Below, piece after piece: positions 14,100-23,529 of a stretch of DNA of 64,000 nt. The position numbers were made by a program, and so were the translations under genes. This stretch comes from Parazoarcus communis (GTDB taxonomy: Bacteria; Pseudomonadota; Gammaproteobacteria; Burkholderiales; Rhodocyclaceae), in contig NZ_CP022188.1 in the NCBI RefSeq assembly GCF_003111665.1, positions 2,170,001 to 2,234,000 of the forward strand. The letters are read 5' to 3'. The notes below the pieces were generated by a model. That model saw nothing but the letters and a program-made list of their open reading frames with translations, was not told the DNA's origin and ran no database searches. Position 1 is the stretch's first letter. Every line of letters starts with the position of its first letter.

Positions 14100-14303
14100 A
14101 GCTTCAGGATAGGTACTGGTTTTACCGCTTATGGGTTTGCGGTGCAACATGCAGATGCTGAATTGTATGCCTTTCGTCATGAGCAGGATGTGCCCGCATG
14201 ACGTGTCGTGTGCTGCCGTGAAATGCGGCGCTGAGCGGACGGTCATCCAGTCTTCATCCCGCGGTCACGCATCTGTCGTCTGCGACGGTCAGCATTCGCG
14301 CTC
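14100..14303. other. Divergent gap between the FecR-domain gene and the glycosyltransferase gene
   Basis: About 200 bases without a credible gene. It should hold promoters for both directions, but no good -35/-10 pair was found by eye on either strand. Confidence 0.3.
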
Positions 14304-15530
14304 ATGGACGCGCCGCTCTCCCTCCAGCATCTTGCCCACGCCGCACGCCAGTTGCGTATTGCGGTCGTGACCGAAACCTACCCGCCCGAAGTCAATGGGG
14401 TGGCGATGACGACAGGCCGGGTGGTCGATGGCCTCCTTCGTCTTGGGCATCGCGTGCAACTGGTCCGGCCCCGCCAGGGTGTCGGCGACCATGCAGTAAG
14501 CGGCGAGGGCTTTGAGGAGGTGTTGTCGCGAGGCTTGCCGATTCCCAGATACAACCACCTCAAGATGGGGCTCCCAGCCCGCAGCGCCTTGCTGCGCATG
14601 TGGTCGCTGCGGCGACCGGACGTGGTCCAGGTGGTCACGGAAGGTCCGCTGGGGTGGTCGGCGGTCGCGGCCGCGCGCAAGCTCCGGCTGCCGGTGATTA
14701 CCGAGTTTCACACCAACTTCCACAGTTATAGCCGCTATTACGGCATGGGCTGGCTGAAGCAGCCGGTCGAGGCCTACCTGCGACGTTTCCACAACAAGGG
14801 AGAGCGTTGCCTGGCCCCGACGGCAGAGCTGGCCGGACAGTTGATGAATCGCGGCATCCGTCGTGTGGATGTCGTGGCGCGCGGGGTCGACACCCGCCTT
14901 TTTGCGCCTCTGCGCCGCGATCCCGCATTGCGGGCTGCGTGGGGGGCGAGCGATACGACGCTGGTGCTGGTCGTGGTGGGGCGGGTTGCGCCAGAAAAGA
15001 ACCTCGGGCTGGCCGTGCGTGCATTCGAGGCACTGCGCGGCAGCGTGTCCGATGTGCGCCTGCTGTTCGTGGGCGACGGCCCGGCGCGCGCCGGGCTGCA
15101 GTCGGGGGATGATGGCCTGGTGTTTGCGGGCATGCGGACCGGCGAGGATCTGGCGGCCCACTATGCATCGGCCGACCTGTTCCTGATGCCGAGCGTGACG
15201 GAGACTTTCGGCAACGTGACGACCGAAGCGCTCGCCAGCGGCTTGCCGGTCATCGGTTTCGACTATGCCGCTGCGGCCGAGCGCGTGCAGACGGGGCATA
15301 ATGGCTGGCTGGCCGCGCTGGGCGACGAGCCGGCTTTTGTGGAAGCGGTGCTCCGGGTTGCTGGCGATGGGGGGCTTCGGCGGCGCCTGGCGGCGAACGC
15401 ACGCGCGAGCGTGATCGATGCGGACTGGGGCGCGATCGCGTGCCAGCTGGCAGCGGTCATGGAAGAGGTGGTGGTGGCGCATGAGGCACGCATGGCGCCT
15501 GATGCGAAGGTTGCCGGTCTGGCTGGCTGA
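14304..15530 (+). CDS. GT4-family glycosyltransferase (MgtA-like alpha-mannosyltransferase type)
   Basis: 408 residues with the two-domain GT-B layout. The N-terminal domain opens with LRIAVVTETYPPEVNGVAMTTGRVVDGL and holds TEFHTNFHSYSRYYG. The C-terminal nucleotide-sugar domain holds VVVGRVAPEKNLGLAVRAF, and the EX7E motif is in SVTETFGNVTTEALASGLPV. It resembles GDP-mannose-dependent mannosyltransferases that act on lipids or glycans of the envelope, but the sugar and acceptor cannot be read from sequence. No polysaccharide cluster surrounds it. The ATG at 14304 has no evident Shine-Dalgarno; an internal start would still keep the first beta strand. Confidence 0.85.
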   Translation: MDAPLSLQHLAHAARQLRIAVVTETYPPEVNGVAMTTGRVVDGLLRLGHRVQLVRPRQGVGDHAVSGEGFEEVLSRGLPIPRYNHLKMGLPARSALLRMWSLRRPDVVQVVTEGPLGWSAVAAARKLRLPVITEFHTNFHSYSRYYGMGWLKQPVEAYLRRFHNKGERCLAPTAELAGQLMNRGIRRVDVVARGVDTRLFAPLRRDPALRAAWGASDTTLVLVVVGRVAPEKNLGLAVRAFEALRGSVSDVRLLFVGDGPARAGLQSGDDGLVFAGMRTGEDLAAHYASADLFLMPSVTETFGNVTTEALASGLPVIGFDYAAAAERVQTGHNGWLAALGDEPAFVEAVLRVAGDGGLRRRLAANARASVIDADWGAIACQLAAVMEEVVVAHEARMAPDAKVAGLAG

Positions 15531-15576
15531 TCACCGCTCGCGGAGTGCTGCTGTGCCCGCTTTCCGGGGGGCAGCC

Positions 15577-15582
15577 TATAAT
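15577..15582 (+). promoter_or_regulatory. TATAAT -10 element upstream of the adenosine-kinase-like gene
   Basis: A perfect TATAAT lies 30 bases before the ATG at 15612, which places the predicted mRNA start near 15589. No matching -35 hexamer is evident, so this rests on the -10 match alone. Confidence 0.45.
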
Positions 15583-15611
15583 TGTGGTCTTTACTCAATT
15601 ACAGGCTTGCC

Positions 15612-16550
15612 ATGTCCATCCTCGTCTGCGGTTCGATGGCTTACGACACCATCATGGTGTTTCATGACCGTTTCAAGAACCACATCCTGCCCGAGCAGAT
15701 CCACATCCTGAACGTGTCCTTCCTGGTGCCGGATCTGCGTCGCGAGTTCGGTGGCTGTGCCGGCAATATCGCTTACAACCTCCGCCTGCTCGGTGACGAT
15801 CCGCTGATCATGGCCACGGTTGGCGACGATGTGGCGGCCTATCGGCAGCGCCTCGAGTCGCTCGGAATGCGACAGGATCACGTGCTCCACGTGCCGGGTA
15901 CCTATACCGCGCAGGCCTTCATTACCACCGACACCGACGACAACCAGATCACCGCCTTCCATCCCGGCGCGATGATGCACTCGCACCTCAACCGGGTGCA
16001 GGATGCCACGGACGCGACGCTGGGCATTGTGGCGCCTGACGGCCGTGACGGCATGCTGCGTCACGTCAATGGGTTCGCCGAGGCGGGTGTGCCCTTCATC
16101 TTCGATCCCGGCCAGGCCTTGCCCATCCTTTCCGGCGACGAGTTGCTGCATTGTCTGAAACTGGCGCGCTATTGCACGGTCAACGACTATGAGGCCCGCC
16201 TGATGTGTGACAAGACCGGGCGCACGCTCGAGCAGCTTGCCGCCGAGGTGGATGCACTGGTGGTGACCCTGGGTGCGGACGGTTCGGAGATTCATGCCGG
16301 CGGCGAGTGCATCCGGATTCCGGTGGTCAAGGTGAATGACATTGTGGATCCCACCGGGTGCGGCGATGCCTATCGCGCAGGGCTGCTCTATGGCTTGTCC
16401 CAGGGCTGGGCCTGGAGCCGGACGGGACGTCTTGCCGCGGTCATGGGCGCGATCAAGATCGGTCATCGCGGGGGGCAGAACCACAGCCCGTCGCGCAATG
16501 AAATTGCCGCGATGTACAAGGCGGCTTTTGGAGAGACTTTATGGACTTGA
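15612..16550 (+). CDS. PfkB-family kinase, probable adenosine kinase
   Basis: 312 residues of the ribokinase/PfkB family. N-terminal features are CGSMAYDTIMVF and the REFGGCAGNIAYNLRLLG glycine motif. The C-terminal signature DPTGCGDAYRAGLLYGL carries the catalytic Asp and anion hole. The sequence is closest to the bacterial adenosine-kinase subgroup I remember (SILVCGSMAYDTI start), which makes AMP from adenosine with ATP. Another nucleoside or sugar substrate remains possible. I used the ATG at 15612; the frame extends ten codons upstream across the -10 box. The stop overlaps the start of the next gene by ten bases. Confidence 0.82.
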   Translation: MSILVCGSMAYDTIMVFHDRFKNHILPEQIHILNVSFLVPDLRREFGGCAGNIAYNLRLLGDDPLIMATVGDDVAAYRQRLESLGMRQDHVLHVPGTYTAQAFITTDTDDNQITAFHPGAMMHSHLNRVQDATDATLGIVAPDGRDGMLRHVNGFAEAGVPFIFDPGQALPILSGDELLHCLKLARYCTVNDYEARLMCDKTGRTLEQLAAEVDALVVTLGADGSEIHAGGECIRIPVVKVNDIVDPTGCGDAYRAGLLYGLSQGWAWSRTGRLAAVMGAIKIGHRGGQNHSPSRNEIAAMYKAAFGETLWT

Positions 16551-17014
16551 CCAACGGAAGGAAGCTGCGTGCGGTCTGCGGCGCACTGCTCGCAGGGCTG
16601 CTGATTACTGGCTGCGCGTCGGGGCTCGGCGGCGGGACGTATTCCCGCGGCGAAGCGCGGCGCACCATGGTCGTGCAGTTCGGCTCTGTGGAGTCGGTGC
16701 GCGCCGTGCAGCTTGAGGGCACCAAGAGCCCGGTCGGCACCGTGGCGGGTGCTGCGGTGGGCGGCATTGCCGGCAGCTCGGTCGGTGGCGGCCGGGGTGC
16801 CTCGATCGCAACCGTCCTCGGCGCGGTGGCCGGCGGTCTGGCCGGTTCTGCGCTCGAGGAAGGCGTGACGCGCGAACAAGGCGTGGAAGTGACGGTGCGT
16901 CTCGATAACGGCCAGTACCTTGCCGTTGTGCAGGAAGACCAGGGCGAGAACTTCATGCCCGGTCAGCGCGTGCGCATCCTGCGTGATGGCGGGACGACCC
17001 GGGTAACCCGCTGA
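16541..17014 (+). CDS. Glycine-zipper outer-membrane lipoprotein (SlyB/17-kDa antigen type)
   Basis: 157 residues. The signal and lipobox LLITGC give a lipidated Cys near residue 25. A glycine-zipper double helix follows (about 65-105: VGTVAGAAVGGIAGSSVGGG, then VLGAVAGGLAGSALEEG), and a small beta domain ends the protein (VEVTVRLDNGQYLAVVQED, GQRVRILRDGG). Members of this family stabilise the outer membrane under stress. The ATG lies inside the last codons of the kinase gene, so the two are translationally coupled. Confidence 0.85.
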   Translation: MDLTNGRKLRAVCGALLAGLLITGCASGLGGGTYSRGEARRTMVVQFGSVESVRAVQLEGTKSPVGTVAGAAVGGIAGSSVGGGRGASIATVLGAVAGGLAGSALEEGVTREQGVEVTVRLDNGQYLAVVQEDQGENFMPGQRVRILRDGGTTRVTR

Positions 17015-17030
17015 CCTTGCCCGCGGCGGT

Positions 17031-17426
17031 TCAGCCGAGAAGCACCAGCGCCCAGACCGCTGCGAGGTTGACCAGTGCGATGAGGACGGCGGCGCTGCCA
17101 ATGTCCTTTGCCCGCTTTGCGAGCTGGTGACGCTCCAGAGACACCCGGTCCACGGTTGCTTCGATCGCCGAATTCAGCAGCTCTACCACCAGCACCAGCA
17201 AGGTGCTGCCAATGAGCAGCGCTTTGCCGATGCCATTCGTGGGCACGAAGAATGCGGCCGGAATCAGGATGGCTGCCAGCAGGCACTCCTGGCGAAAGGC
17301 GTCTTCATGCAGGATCGCGGCGCGCAGGCCTGCGAGTGAATAGCGCAGTGCGTTCCAGATTCGGATCAGGCCGGTCTTGCCCTTGAAGGGGCTTTCGGCG
17401 TGCGGTGTGTTTTCAGGGGCGCTCAT
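17031..17426 (-). CDS. dgkA: Diacylglycerol kinase
   Basis: 131 residues, trimeric inner-membrane kinase that turns diacylglycerol, a by-product of osmoregulated glucan or lipid A modification, into phosphatidic acid. A short polar N-terminus precedes the amphipathic segment GLIRIWNALRYSLAGLRAA. Three membrane helices follow, with the signature VVELLNSAIEATVDRVS, which contains the catalytic Glu. The gene ends 16 bases from the convergent lipoprotein gene. Confidence 0.95.
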   Translation of the reverse strand: MSAPENTPHAESPFKGKTGLIRIWNALRYSLAGLRAAILHEDAFRQECLLAAILIPAAFFVPTNGIGKALLIGSTLLVLVVELLNSAIEATVDRVSLERHQLAKRAKDIGSAAVLIALVNLAAVWALVLLG

Positions 17427-17514
17427 GGTCTCGCTTCGGGAAGCATCGGGGGCGATGGCAGTGTGGCACGGCGTGATGACTGCGCCGTGACTTGGTCAAG
17501 CGGCGTCGCCGGGA

Positions 17515-19008
17515 TCAGGGATAGAAGACATACACGCGGTAGCCCGTCGGTGCGACCGCCGTCACGTCGAAGGCCAGCCTCACCACGGCGTCGCCGCGCG
17601 GCGCAAACCCGGCTTCGATGCGGCCGCTGGCGACCCATTCAGCCGGGCTGAACACCTTGCGCACCAGTGCCGAGTCATTCGCGTCGGTGAGGGTGAGTTC
17701 AAGATGTGGCCAGGCCTGCAGGAAGTCGGCCCGGTTCTTCACCGTCGCATGCAGCACGAAGCGGCCGGGGCGGCCGGGTTCGGATTGCAGGTCTGAGGTG
17801 TCGATCGAGATCTGTGCTGCTTCGCGTGGCAGGGGCATTGTGCAGCCGAGGCGCTCGCAGGCCGTGACCAGCAGTGGTCTCAGCCCGGGGAGCGCGCGTG
17901 CCAGGTCCTGTCGAAACAGGTAGATCGCCTGCACTGCGAGGATGCCCGCAAGCAAGCCGACAGCCAGCCCCCAAAGTGTTCGCCTGAGGCCGCTTGCCTG
18001 CGGCGGCTTGCCATAAATTGCGTCGAGGTGCTGGTTGTCGAGCGCAGGGGTGTCCGGCACGTCCGGATCGGTGTCGACTTCGTTGTCGACACGATGGCGC
18101 TCGAACTCGGTGAGCGGGACGTGCTCATCGAGATCCGGCTGTTTGGTGAGGGGGGCATCGGGGTGTTCCGACATTCCGGGTTCGACGCGAGTGTCGGCGC
18201 TCGAGCGGCGCTCGGCACGAATCACATCGGGAAGCGTGAAAGCGGTGGCGGGGGGCTCGATGCCAGATGTGACGCCTGTTTCCGGGGTTTCCGCCCAATC
18301 GACGTTCGAGCCCGGTTTGTGCTCATCGCCGTCGGAATGAGGTTCAAGCGCTGGAAAGGCAGCCATGCCTGGGCCGGATGTTGCACGGGGCTCGTCCGCG
18401 TGCGGCGGCAGTTGCAGGCTGTTGCTGTCGGGTTCGAAGAAGCTCGAGAAGTCGATCTCGTCGAGGCGCGGCTCAGCGCGCTCCTGCGGCCGGGGGGGCT
18501 GGTCCGCACCAACGATGTCGTCAGGGATATCGAAATCGAGGTTGCTGAGCAAAGCCGGATCGCTCCACGGCGATGCCTCGGCGGGCTGTGTGTCGGGCGT
18601 CCCGGCGCGGATCCCGGTGCCCGCATCGTCGCCGGCTGAGTCATCCGGGGCCGTTCCCGACTCGCTTGTGAATGGCTCGTCTACGGTCGCGGGCTCGGCG
18701 TCTTCTGGCGGAAGCTCGACGGGTTCGGGATTCGCGCTCGCAGGCGCGAGCGTTTCCGGCTCGTCCGCTGTGGGGTGCTCAGCTTCTGCTGCGGGCGCAT
18801 GGGGCGTCGGCGTGAACGGCGGCTCGTCTTCAGTTGCCGCTTCTGCAGCGGGTGCCGGCTGGGGCGCGCCGGGGTCTGCGATGAGTTGGTCAAGCGAGTT
18901 GAACGGGTTGAAGCAGTGTCCGCATCGCACTTCGCCGTGGCGCGCGCGCAGTTGCTCGGCACGCAGCCGGAAAACGGTCTGGCACGCCGGGCAGCGGGTC
19001 AGCATCAT
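17515..19008 (-). CDS. Zinc-ribbon/DUF3426 membrane protein
   Basis: About 497 residues. It opens with an MJ0042-type zinc ribbon, LTRCPACQTVFRLRAEQLRA...VRCGHC (two CxxC pairs within residues 5-30). A very long acidic Pro/Glu/Asp/Ala-rich stretch, probably unstructured, follows (about 45-335). One membrane helix (LWGLAVGLLAGILAVQAIYLF) and a C-terminal DUF3426 domain, probably periplasmic (ISIDTSDLQSEPGRPGRFVLHATVKNR split over several strands), complete it. The function is unknown; the family typically sits next to prmA, as here. ATG at 19008 or 19005 is the likely start, 11-14 bases from the prmA stop. Confidence 0.82.
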   Translation of the reverse strand: MMLTRCPACQTVFRLRAEQLRARHGEVRCGHCFNPFNSLDQLIADPGAPQPAPAAEAATEDEPPFTPTPHAPAAEAEHPTADEPETLAPASANPEPVELPPEDAEPATVDEPFTSESGTAPDDSAGDDAGTGIRAGTPDTQPAEASPWSDPALLSNLDFDIPDDIVGADQPPRPQERAEPRLDEIDFSSFFEPDSNSLQLPPHADEPRATSGPGMAAFPALEPHSDGDEHKPGSNVDWAETPETGVTSGIEPPATAFTLPDVIRAERRSSADTRVEPGMSEHPDAPLTKQPDLDEHVPLTEFERHRVDNEVDTDPDVPDTPALDNQHLDAIYGKPPQASGLRRTLWGLAVGLLAGILAVQAIYLFRQDLARALPGLRPLLVTACERLGCTMPLPREAAQISIDTSDLQSEPGRPGRFVLHATVKNRADFLQAWPHLELTLTDANDSALVRKVFSPAEWVASGRIEAGFAPRGDAVVRLAFDVTAVAPTGYRVYVFYP

Positions 19009-19018
19009 CGTCGGGCGC

Positions 19019-19903
19019 TTAGCGCCGGCCTTCCAGTCTGACCCAGCCATCGCTGGTGGCGCCTACCTCAAGGGCGATGTACGGTGCCCAGGCGTCGATG
19101 ACCTGCTCTGACTGTTGCTCAAGTACACCCGACAGCGCAACCCGGCCGCCCGGCGCGACCCGCGCCGCGATGGCGGGCGCGAGGACGCACAGGGGGTTGG
19201 TCAGGATATTGGCGACGACGATGTCGAAGGTTTCACTCAGGGCGATGCCGGAGTGCTGCAGCCGCATGGCGACCGCATTGCGCTGCGCGTTGTCGCGAGC
19301 AGCCTCGACCGCCTTTTCGTCAATGTCTACGCCCAGTACGTCCGCTGCGCCCAGCCGAACGGCGGCGATGCCGAGGATGCCTGAACCACAACCATAGTCG
19401 AGTACGGACTGCCCGGGCTGTACTGCATCGCACAGCCACTCGAGGCAGAGCCGGGTCGTCGGGTGTGAGCCCGTGCCGAAGGCCATGCCAGGATCGAGCT
19501 CGATGTTGATTGCGTCGGTGTCCGGTGCGGTGTGCCAGGAAGGGACGATCCACAGGCGCTCGGTGATCCGGATCGGGTCGAACTGGCTCTGGGTCAGCTG
19601 CACCCAGTTCTGCTCTTCCACGGCTTCCGTCGTATAGGGTGGAACGGCGTCCAGTCCGACGGCCTTCGATGCTTCGGCGAGCACGGTCTCGAACGCGGCA
19701 TCGCGGTCGAACAGGGCAATCACCCGGCTGTGATCCCACAAGCTGGTGGGCAGGTGTCCGGGTTCGCCGAACTGGGGCGTCTCAGCCTCAGTGCCGGCAT
19801 CCGCGTCCTCGATGGAAACCGACAGGGCGCCGGCCTCCATCAGGGCGTCGGAGAGTGCTTCTGCCTTGTTGGCATCTGCCTGCAGGGTAACCGAGGTCCA
19901 CAT
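19019..19903 (-). CDS. prmA: Ribosomal protein L11 methyltransferase
   Basis: 294 residues. PrmA trimethylates Lys and the N-terminus of ribosomal protein L11 using S-adenosylmethionine. An N-terminal L11-recognition domain (to about 100) is followed by a class I methyltransferase domain. Its motifs are FGTGSHPTTRLCLEWL, SVLDYGCGSGILGIAAVRLGA (SAM loop) and VVANILTNPL. It lies 14 bases behind accC on the same strand. The size agrees with E. coli PrmA (293). Confidence 0.96.
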   Translation of the reverse strand: MWTSVTLQADANKAEALSDALMEAGALSVSIEDADAGTEAETPQFGEPGHLPTSLWDHSRVIALFDRDAAFETVLAEASKAVGLDAVPPYTTEAVEEQNWVQLTQSQFDPIRITERLWIVPSWHTAPDTDAINIELDPGMAFGTGSHPTTRLCLEWLCDAVQPGQSVLDYGCGSGILGIAAVRLGAADVLGVDIDEKAVEAARDNAQRNAVAMRLQHSGIALSETFDIVVANILTNPLCVLAPAIAARVAPGGRVALSGVLEQQSEQVIDAWAPYIALEVGATSDGWVRLEGRR

Positions 19904-19917
19904 TGTTTATGTCGTGC

Positions 19918-21279
19918 TCAGCTGGATTTGACTTCGCCACGGTCGGCGAGTTTGTGCTCAAGGTAATGGATGCTGGTGCCGCCTTCGACGAAGCGTGCAT
20001 CGAGCATCAGTTCCTGGTGCAGCGCGATATTGGTCTTGATGCCGCCGACCGCCATCTCCGACAGCGCGATACGCATGCGGCGAATCGCCTGCTCGCGGGT
20101 GTCGCCGTATGAGATCAGCTTGCCGATCATCGAGTCGTAGTGCGAGGGAACGGTGTAGCCGTTGTAGACATGCGAATCGACGCGGATGCCGGGGCCGCCG
20201 GGGGTGTGCCAGTTCGTGATCTTGCCCGGCGAAGGGGTGAACTTGAACGGGTCTTCGGCGTTGATGCGGCATTCGATCGAGTGGCCGCGGAACTCGATGT
20301 CACGCTGACGGAACCAGAGTTTCTCGCCGGCAGCGACACGGATCTGGGCCTGCACGATATCCACGCCGGTAATCATCTCGGTGACCGGATGCTCGACCTG
20401 GACGCGGGTGTTCATCTCGATGAAGTAGAACTCGCCGTTCTCGTACAGGAACTCGAACGTGCCGGCGCCGCGATAGCCGATCTTGCGGCAGGCTTCGGCG
20501 CAACGCTCGCCGATCTTGGCGATCAGCTTGCGATCGATGCCCGGCGCCGGTGCTTCTTCGATCACCTTCTGGTGACGGCGCTGCATCGAGCAGTCGCGCT
20601 CACCCAGGTAGACCGCATTACCGTGCTGGTCAGCCATGATCTGGATTTCCACATGGCGCGGGTTCTCGAGGAACTTCTCCATGTAGACCACCGGGTTGCT
20701 GAACGCAGCCTGGGCTTCGGCGCGCGTCGTCGTGACCGCGTTGAGCAGTGCCGCCTCGGTATGCACGACGCGCATGCCGCGACCGCCGCCGCCGCCCGCA
20801 GCCTTGATGATGACCGGGTAGCCGACCGCACGGCCGATCTTGACGATTTCCTTGGGGTCTTCCGGCAGCGCACCGTCCGAGCCGGGAACGCACGGTACGC
20901 CAGCGACCTTCATCGCATCCTTGGCAGAGACCTTGTCGCCCATCAGGCGGATGGTCTCCGGGCGTGGGCCGATGAAGACAAAGCCCGACTGCTCGACGCG
21001 TTCGGCAAAGTCGGCGTTCTCGGACAGGAAGCCATAGCCGGGGTGGATGGCTTCGGAGTCGGTGACTTCCGCTGCGGAGATGATGGCCGGCACGTTGAGG
21101 TAGCTCAGGCCGGACGGCGCCGGGCCGATGCAGACCGATTCGTCCGCCAGCTTGACGTACTTGGCTTCGGTGTCGGCCTCGGAGTGGACTGCGACGGTCT
21201 TGACGCCGAGTTCGCGGCAGGCGCGCAGCACCCGCAGTGCGATCTCGCCGCGGTTCGCGATCAGGATCTTCTCGAACAT
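19918..21279 (-). CDS. accC: Biotin carboxylase subunit of acetyl-CoA carboxylase
   Basis: 453 residues. ATP-grasp enzyme that carboxylates the biotin on AccB, the first half-reaction of malonyl-CoA synthesis for fatty acids. The start [20 protein letters not shown], the glycine-rich loop [13 protein letters not shown], the catalytic stretch [20 protein letters not shown] and RINAED are all typical. It follows accB by five bases, the standard accB-accC operon. AccA and AccD are not in the window. Confidence 0.97.
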   Translation of the reverse strand: MFEKILIANRGEIALRVLRACRELGVKTVAVHSEADTEAKYVKLADESVCIGPAPSGLSYLNVPAIISAAEVTDSEAIHPGYGFLSENADFAERVEQSGFVFIGPRPETIRLMGDKVSAKDAMKVAGVPCVPGSDGALPEDPKEIVKIGRAVGYPVIIKAAGGGGGRGMRVVHTEAALLNAVTTTRAEAQAAFSNPVVYMEKFLENPRHVEIQIMADQHGNAVYLGERDCSMQRRHQKVIEEAPAPGIDRKLIAKIGERCAEACRKIGYRGAGTFEFLYENGEFYFIEMNTRVQVEHPVTEMITGVDIVQAQIRVAAGEKLWFRQRDIEFRGHSIECRINAEDPFKFTPSPGKITNWHTPGGPGIRVDSHVYNGYTVPSHYDSMIGKLISYGDTREQAIRRMRIALSEMAVGGIKTNIALHQELMLDARFVEGGTSIHYLEHKLADRGEVKSS

Positions 21280-21284
21280 GGCGT

Positions 21285-21734
21285 TCAGCCGATCACGAAC
21301 AGGGGCTGGCCGTACTCGACCGGCTGGCCGTTCTCGACCAGCACCGCCTTGACGGTGCCGCTCACTTCACACTCGATCTCGTTCATCAGCTTCATCGCTT
21401 CGATGATGCACAGACGGTCGCCTTCATTGATGCTCTGACCGACCTCAGCCAGGGGCTTGGCGCCGGGGGCCGATGCGCGGTAGAAAGTGCCGACCATCGG
21501 CGACTTGATCACGTGGCCATCGGGCAGGGCGTCTGCGTCCGGTTCGCTTGCGACCGCGACAGCCACAGGGGCTGCGGCTGCGGCCTGGGTCGGCGCCTGC
21601 ATGTAGGCGACCTGTGGGGCGGCTGCGAGGTGCTTTGCGATACGCACCTTTTCCTCGCCCTCGGTGACTTCGAGTTCCGAAATGCCCGATTCCTGGACGA
21701 GGTCGATCAGTTTCTTGAGCTTGCGCAGATCCAT
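21285..21734 (-). CDS. accB: Biotin carboxyl carrier protein of acetyl-CoA carboxylase
   Basis: 149 residues from the ATG at 21734 with CGGAGAA just upstream. The N-terminal dimerisation part ([23 protein letters not shown]) is followed by an Ala/Pro-rich linker (about 38-70) and the biotinyl domain, with the biotinylated Lys in EAMKLMNEI and the thumb-like [13 protein letters not shown]. It carries the carboxyl group between AccC and AccDA. It is the first gene of accB-accC-prmA. Confidence 0.97.
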   Translation of the reverse strand: MDLRKLKKLIDLVQESGISELEVTEGEEKVRIAKHLAAAPQVAYMQAPTQAAAAAPVAVAVASEPDADALPDGHVIKSPMVGTFYRASAPGAKPLAEVGQSINEGDRLCIIEAMKLMNEIECEVSGTVKAVLVENGQPVEYGQPLFVIG

Positions 21735-21786
21735 GCTGTTCTCCGTACGTAACGACGCCGCGGCTGGCGGACGCCGTCGTGGATGG

Positions 21787-22284
21787 CTAGTTGTTGTGTT
21801 CCCGCAGACGGGTGAGTGCGAATTCGAGTGCGGCGAGGTAGCCGTAGGCGCCCAGGCCGCAGACGACTCCGACTGCCCGGTCCGAAAAATACGAGTGCTG
21901 GCGGAACGGTTCGCGAGCGTGGACGTTGGATAGATGAACTTCCACGTAGGGAATCTGTACCGCAGCCAGTGCGTCGCGCAGTGCGACACTGGTGTGTGTG
22001 TAAGCGGCCGGGTTGATGACGATGAAGGCGACGCCTTCGCTTGCCGCAGCCTGCACCCGGTCGATCAGCTGACCTTCGTGATTGCTCTGGAAGGATTCGA
22101 GCAGTACGCCGTCCGCACGAGCGCGCGACTCCATGGCTGCATGGATGTCGGACAGGGTGGTTTTGCCGTAGATATCGGGTTCGCGACTGCCGAGCAGGTT
22201 CAGATTCGGACCATGAAGGACCAGTATTCGAGCTTGCGGCGGCGGGGGCGATTCGGCTTTTTGGCTGCGTTTTGAGCGCGTCAT
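21787..22284 (-). CDS. aroQ: Type II 3-dehydroquinate dehydratase
   Basis: 165 residues. Dodecameric dehydratase of the shikimate pathway, turning 3-dehydroquinate into 3-dehydroshikimate. The signature [46 protein letters not shown] (with the catalytic area Tyr/Asn/His) and the lid-side [19 protein letters not shown] are all present. The first 18 residues ([18 protein letters not shown]) are an extra basic, proline-rich tail compared with most members, so a later start cannot be ruled out. accB follows 52 bases downstream, an arrangement common in proteobacteria. Confidence 0.95.
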   Translation of the reverse strand: MTRSKRSQKAESPPPPQARILVLHGPNLNLLGSREPDIYGKTTLSDIHAAMESRARADGVLLESFQSNHEGQLIDRVQAAASEGVAFIVINPAAYTHTSVALRDALAAVQIPYVEVHLSNVHAREPFRQHSYFSDRAVGVVCGLGAYGYLAALEFALTRLREHNN

Positions 22285-22338
22285 GGCGGCAAGTTTGCCG
22301 TAATTGACGACAACTTGTCCAGCGCGGTCTGCGCCGGA

Positions 22339-22896
22339 TCAGGACTCGTCGTCGATCAGGGGACGGATTTTGCGCTCGAGTTCGTCCTGATTCAAGGTCC
22401 CGACTTTGATATGGCGCGCGACGCCCTTGCGGTCGATGATCACCGTGAATGGCAAGCCCTGTGCTGCGTTGCCGAATCCTGGGCCCAGTGCCAGCACGTC
22501 TGCCGAGGCGATCAGCAGCGGGTAGGGCACATCAAATTCGGCCTTGAAGGCCTTCACCTTGTCGAGCGCGTCGATACTGAGTCCGACGAACTGCACTGGC
22601 GCATCACTGAAGTCGCGGCTGGCTGCCGAGAAGTCCGGGATTTCCCGGCGGCAGGGTGGGCACCAGGTTGCCCAGAAGTTGGCCACGATGACCTTGCCGC
22701 GCCACTGCGCCAGCGCTTGCATGTGACCGTCGGTGTCGGGGAGCGCCAGCGCCAGCAGCGCTTCGGTGGCGCTGGCGGTGGCGGCCGTCGTGCTGGCGGT
22801 CTCGGTCGTGTCGCCGATTCGACTGGTGAAGTAGCCTGCGGTACCGGCAATGCCTGCAACGACAGCGATCAGGGCGTACTGGATGTATCTGTTCAT
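22339..22896 (-). CDS. TlpA-like membrane-anchored thioredoxin
   Basis: 185 residues. An uncleaved N-terminal helix (YALIAVVAGIAGTAGYFTS) precedes an Ala/Thr linker and a thioredoxin-fold AhpC/TSA-Redoxin domain facing the periplasm. The active site is WATWCPPCRREIPDF, with both cysteines, and the cis-Pro loop is GLPFTVIIDRKG. Such proteins reduce periplasmic disulphides, for example during cytochrome c maturation or protein repair. No ccm gene is adjacent, so its client is unknown. It lies four bases after the unknown gene at 22901 and ahead of aroQ. Confidence 0.87.
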   Translation of the reverse strand: MNRYIQYALIAVVAGIAGTAGYFTSRIGDTTETASTTAATASATEALLALALPDTDGHMQALAQWRGKVIVANFWATWCPPCRREIPDFSAASRDFSDAPVQFVGLSIDALDKVKAFKAEFDVPYPLLIASADVLALGPGFGNAAQGLPFTVIIDRKGVARHIKVGTLNQDELERKIRPLIDDES

Positions 22897-22900
22897 GGCC

Positions 22901-23503
22901 TTATTCTGCAGCGGCAGCGTTGTTCAGGAGGGCTTCGACCTGCGCCAGCCGGGCGCGTTCCTGGTGCGGGCGGCGACCGTTGCGCTCGGCGCCGGCGCCG
23001 TAGACTGAGAGCCTGACCGGCACGTCGTCCCAGTCGAGGATGAGAACGACTTCTGGCGCACCGGGGGCGGGGCGCCGCGGTTCGCGGTGCTCGTAGGCGA
23101 GGTCCTGGTTGAGGAAGAAGATCTCGACTTCCTTTGCGCTCTCGGGGTAGAGCTCGATTTCCAGTTCGGAGTAGCGGCCTGCGGTGCCGTCCAGGGCGCC
23201 GCCGGTCAGATAGGGGCGGAACTCAGCCAGCAACTGCATGATCTCCACCGCTGCCGAGCGCATCGCTACAAGTCGCTCGGCCTGCTCATCGTCCTGATAC
23301 AGCGCCTGCCAGATGCGCAGTTCGGCCTCGATCTCCGCGTTGTTCGGGAGCGACTCGGAAACGCTTGCGCCGAGCTGCTTGGCAGCCTTGCGCTTGGCGA
23401 AGCCGTAGTCGCTGATCCCGTCCTCGGCCATCATGCGGGCAGCCAGTGCGGCGATTTCTCGGCGCAGGGTGCCGATTTTCGGGAAGTTGGCGTTTGCTGG
23501 CAT
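22901..23503 (-). CDS. Unrecognised conserved-looking protein divergent from mpl
   Basis: 200 residues from the ATG at 23503; 42 codons upstream look non-coding. I do not recognise the family. The predicted protein is mostly helical at the start (IGTLRREIAALAARMMAED, DYGFAKRKAAKQLGA), then has a Tyr/Glu-rich central part (YSELEIELYPESAKEVEIFF). It ends with a beta-like VVLILDWDDVPVRLSVYGAG and a basic tail. The segment AAKQLGASVSESLPNNAEIEAEL could be an ancillary helix pair. There is no signal peptide or membrane helix. It is coupled to the TlpA-like gene (four-base gap) and shares an 88-base divergent promoter region with mpl. Confidence 0.72.
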   Translation of the reverse strand: MPANANFPKIGTLRREIAALAARMMAEDGISDYGFAKRKAAKQLGASVSESLPNNAEIEAELRIWQALYQDDEQAERLVAMRSAAVEIMQLLAEFRPYLTGGALDGTAGRYSELEIELYPESAKEVEIFFLNQDLAYEHREPRRPAPGAPEVVLILDWDDVPVRLSVYGAGAERNGRRPHQERARLAQVEALLNNAAAAE

Positions 23504-23529
23504 GGATGCTGTGGGCTCGGTGCCATCGG

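Noticed and set aside
20140..21438. 432-codon plus-strand frame opposite accC
   Set aside because: Antisense to accC, with no family features and no plausible start site.
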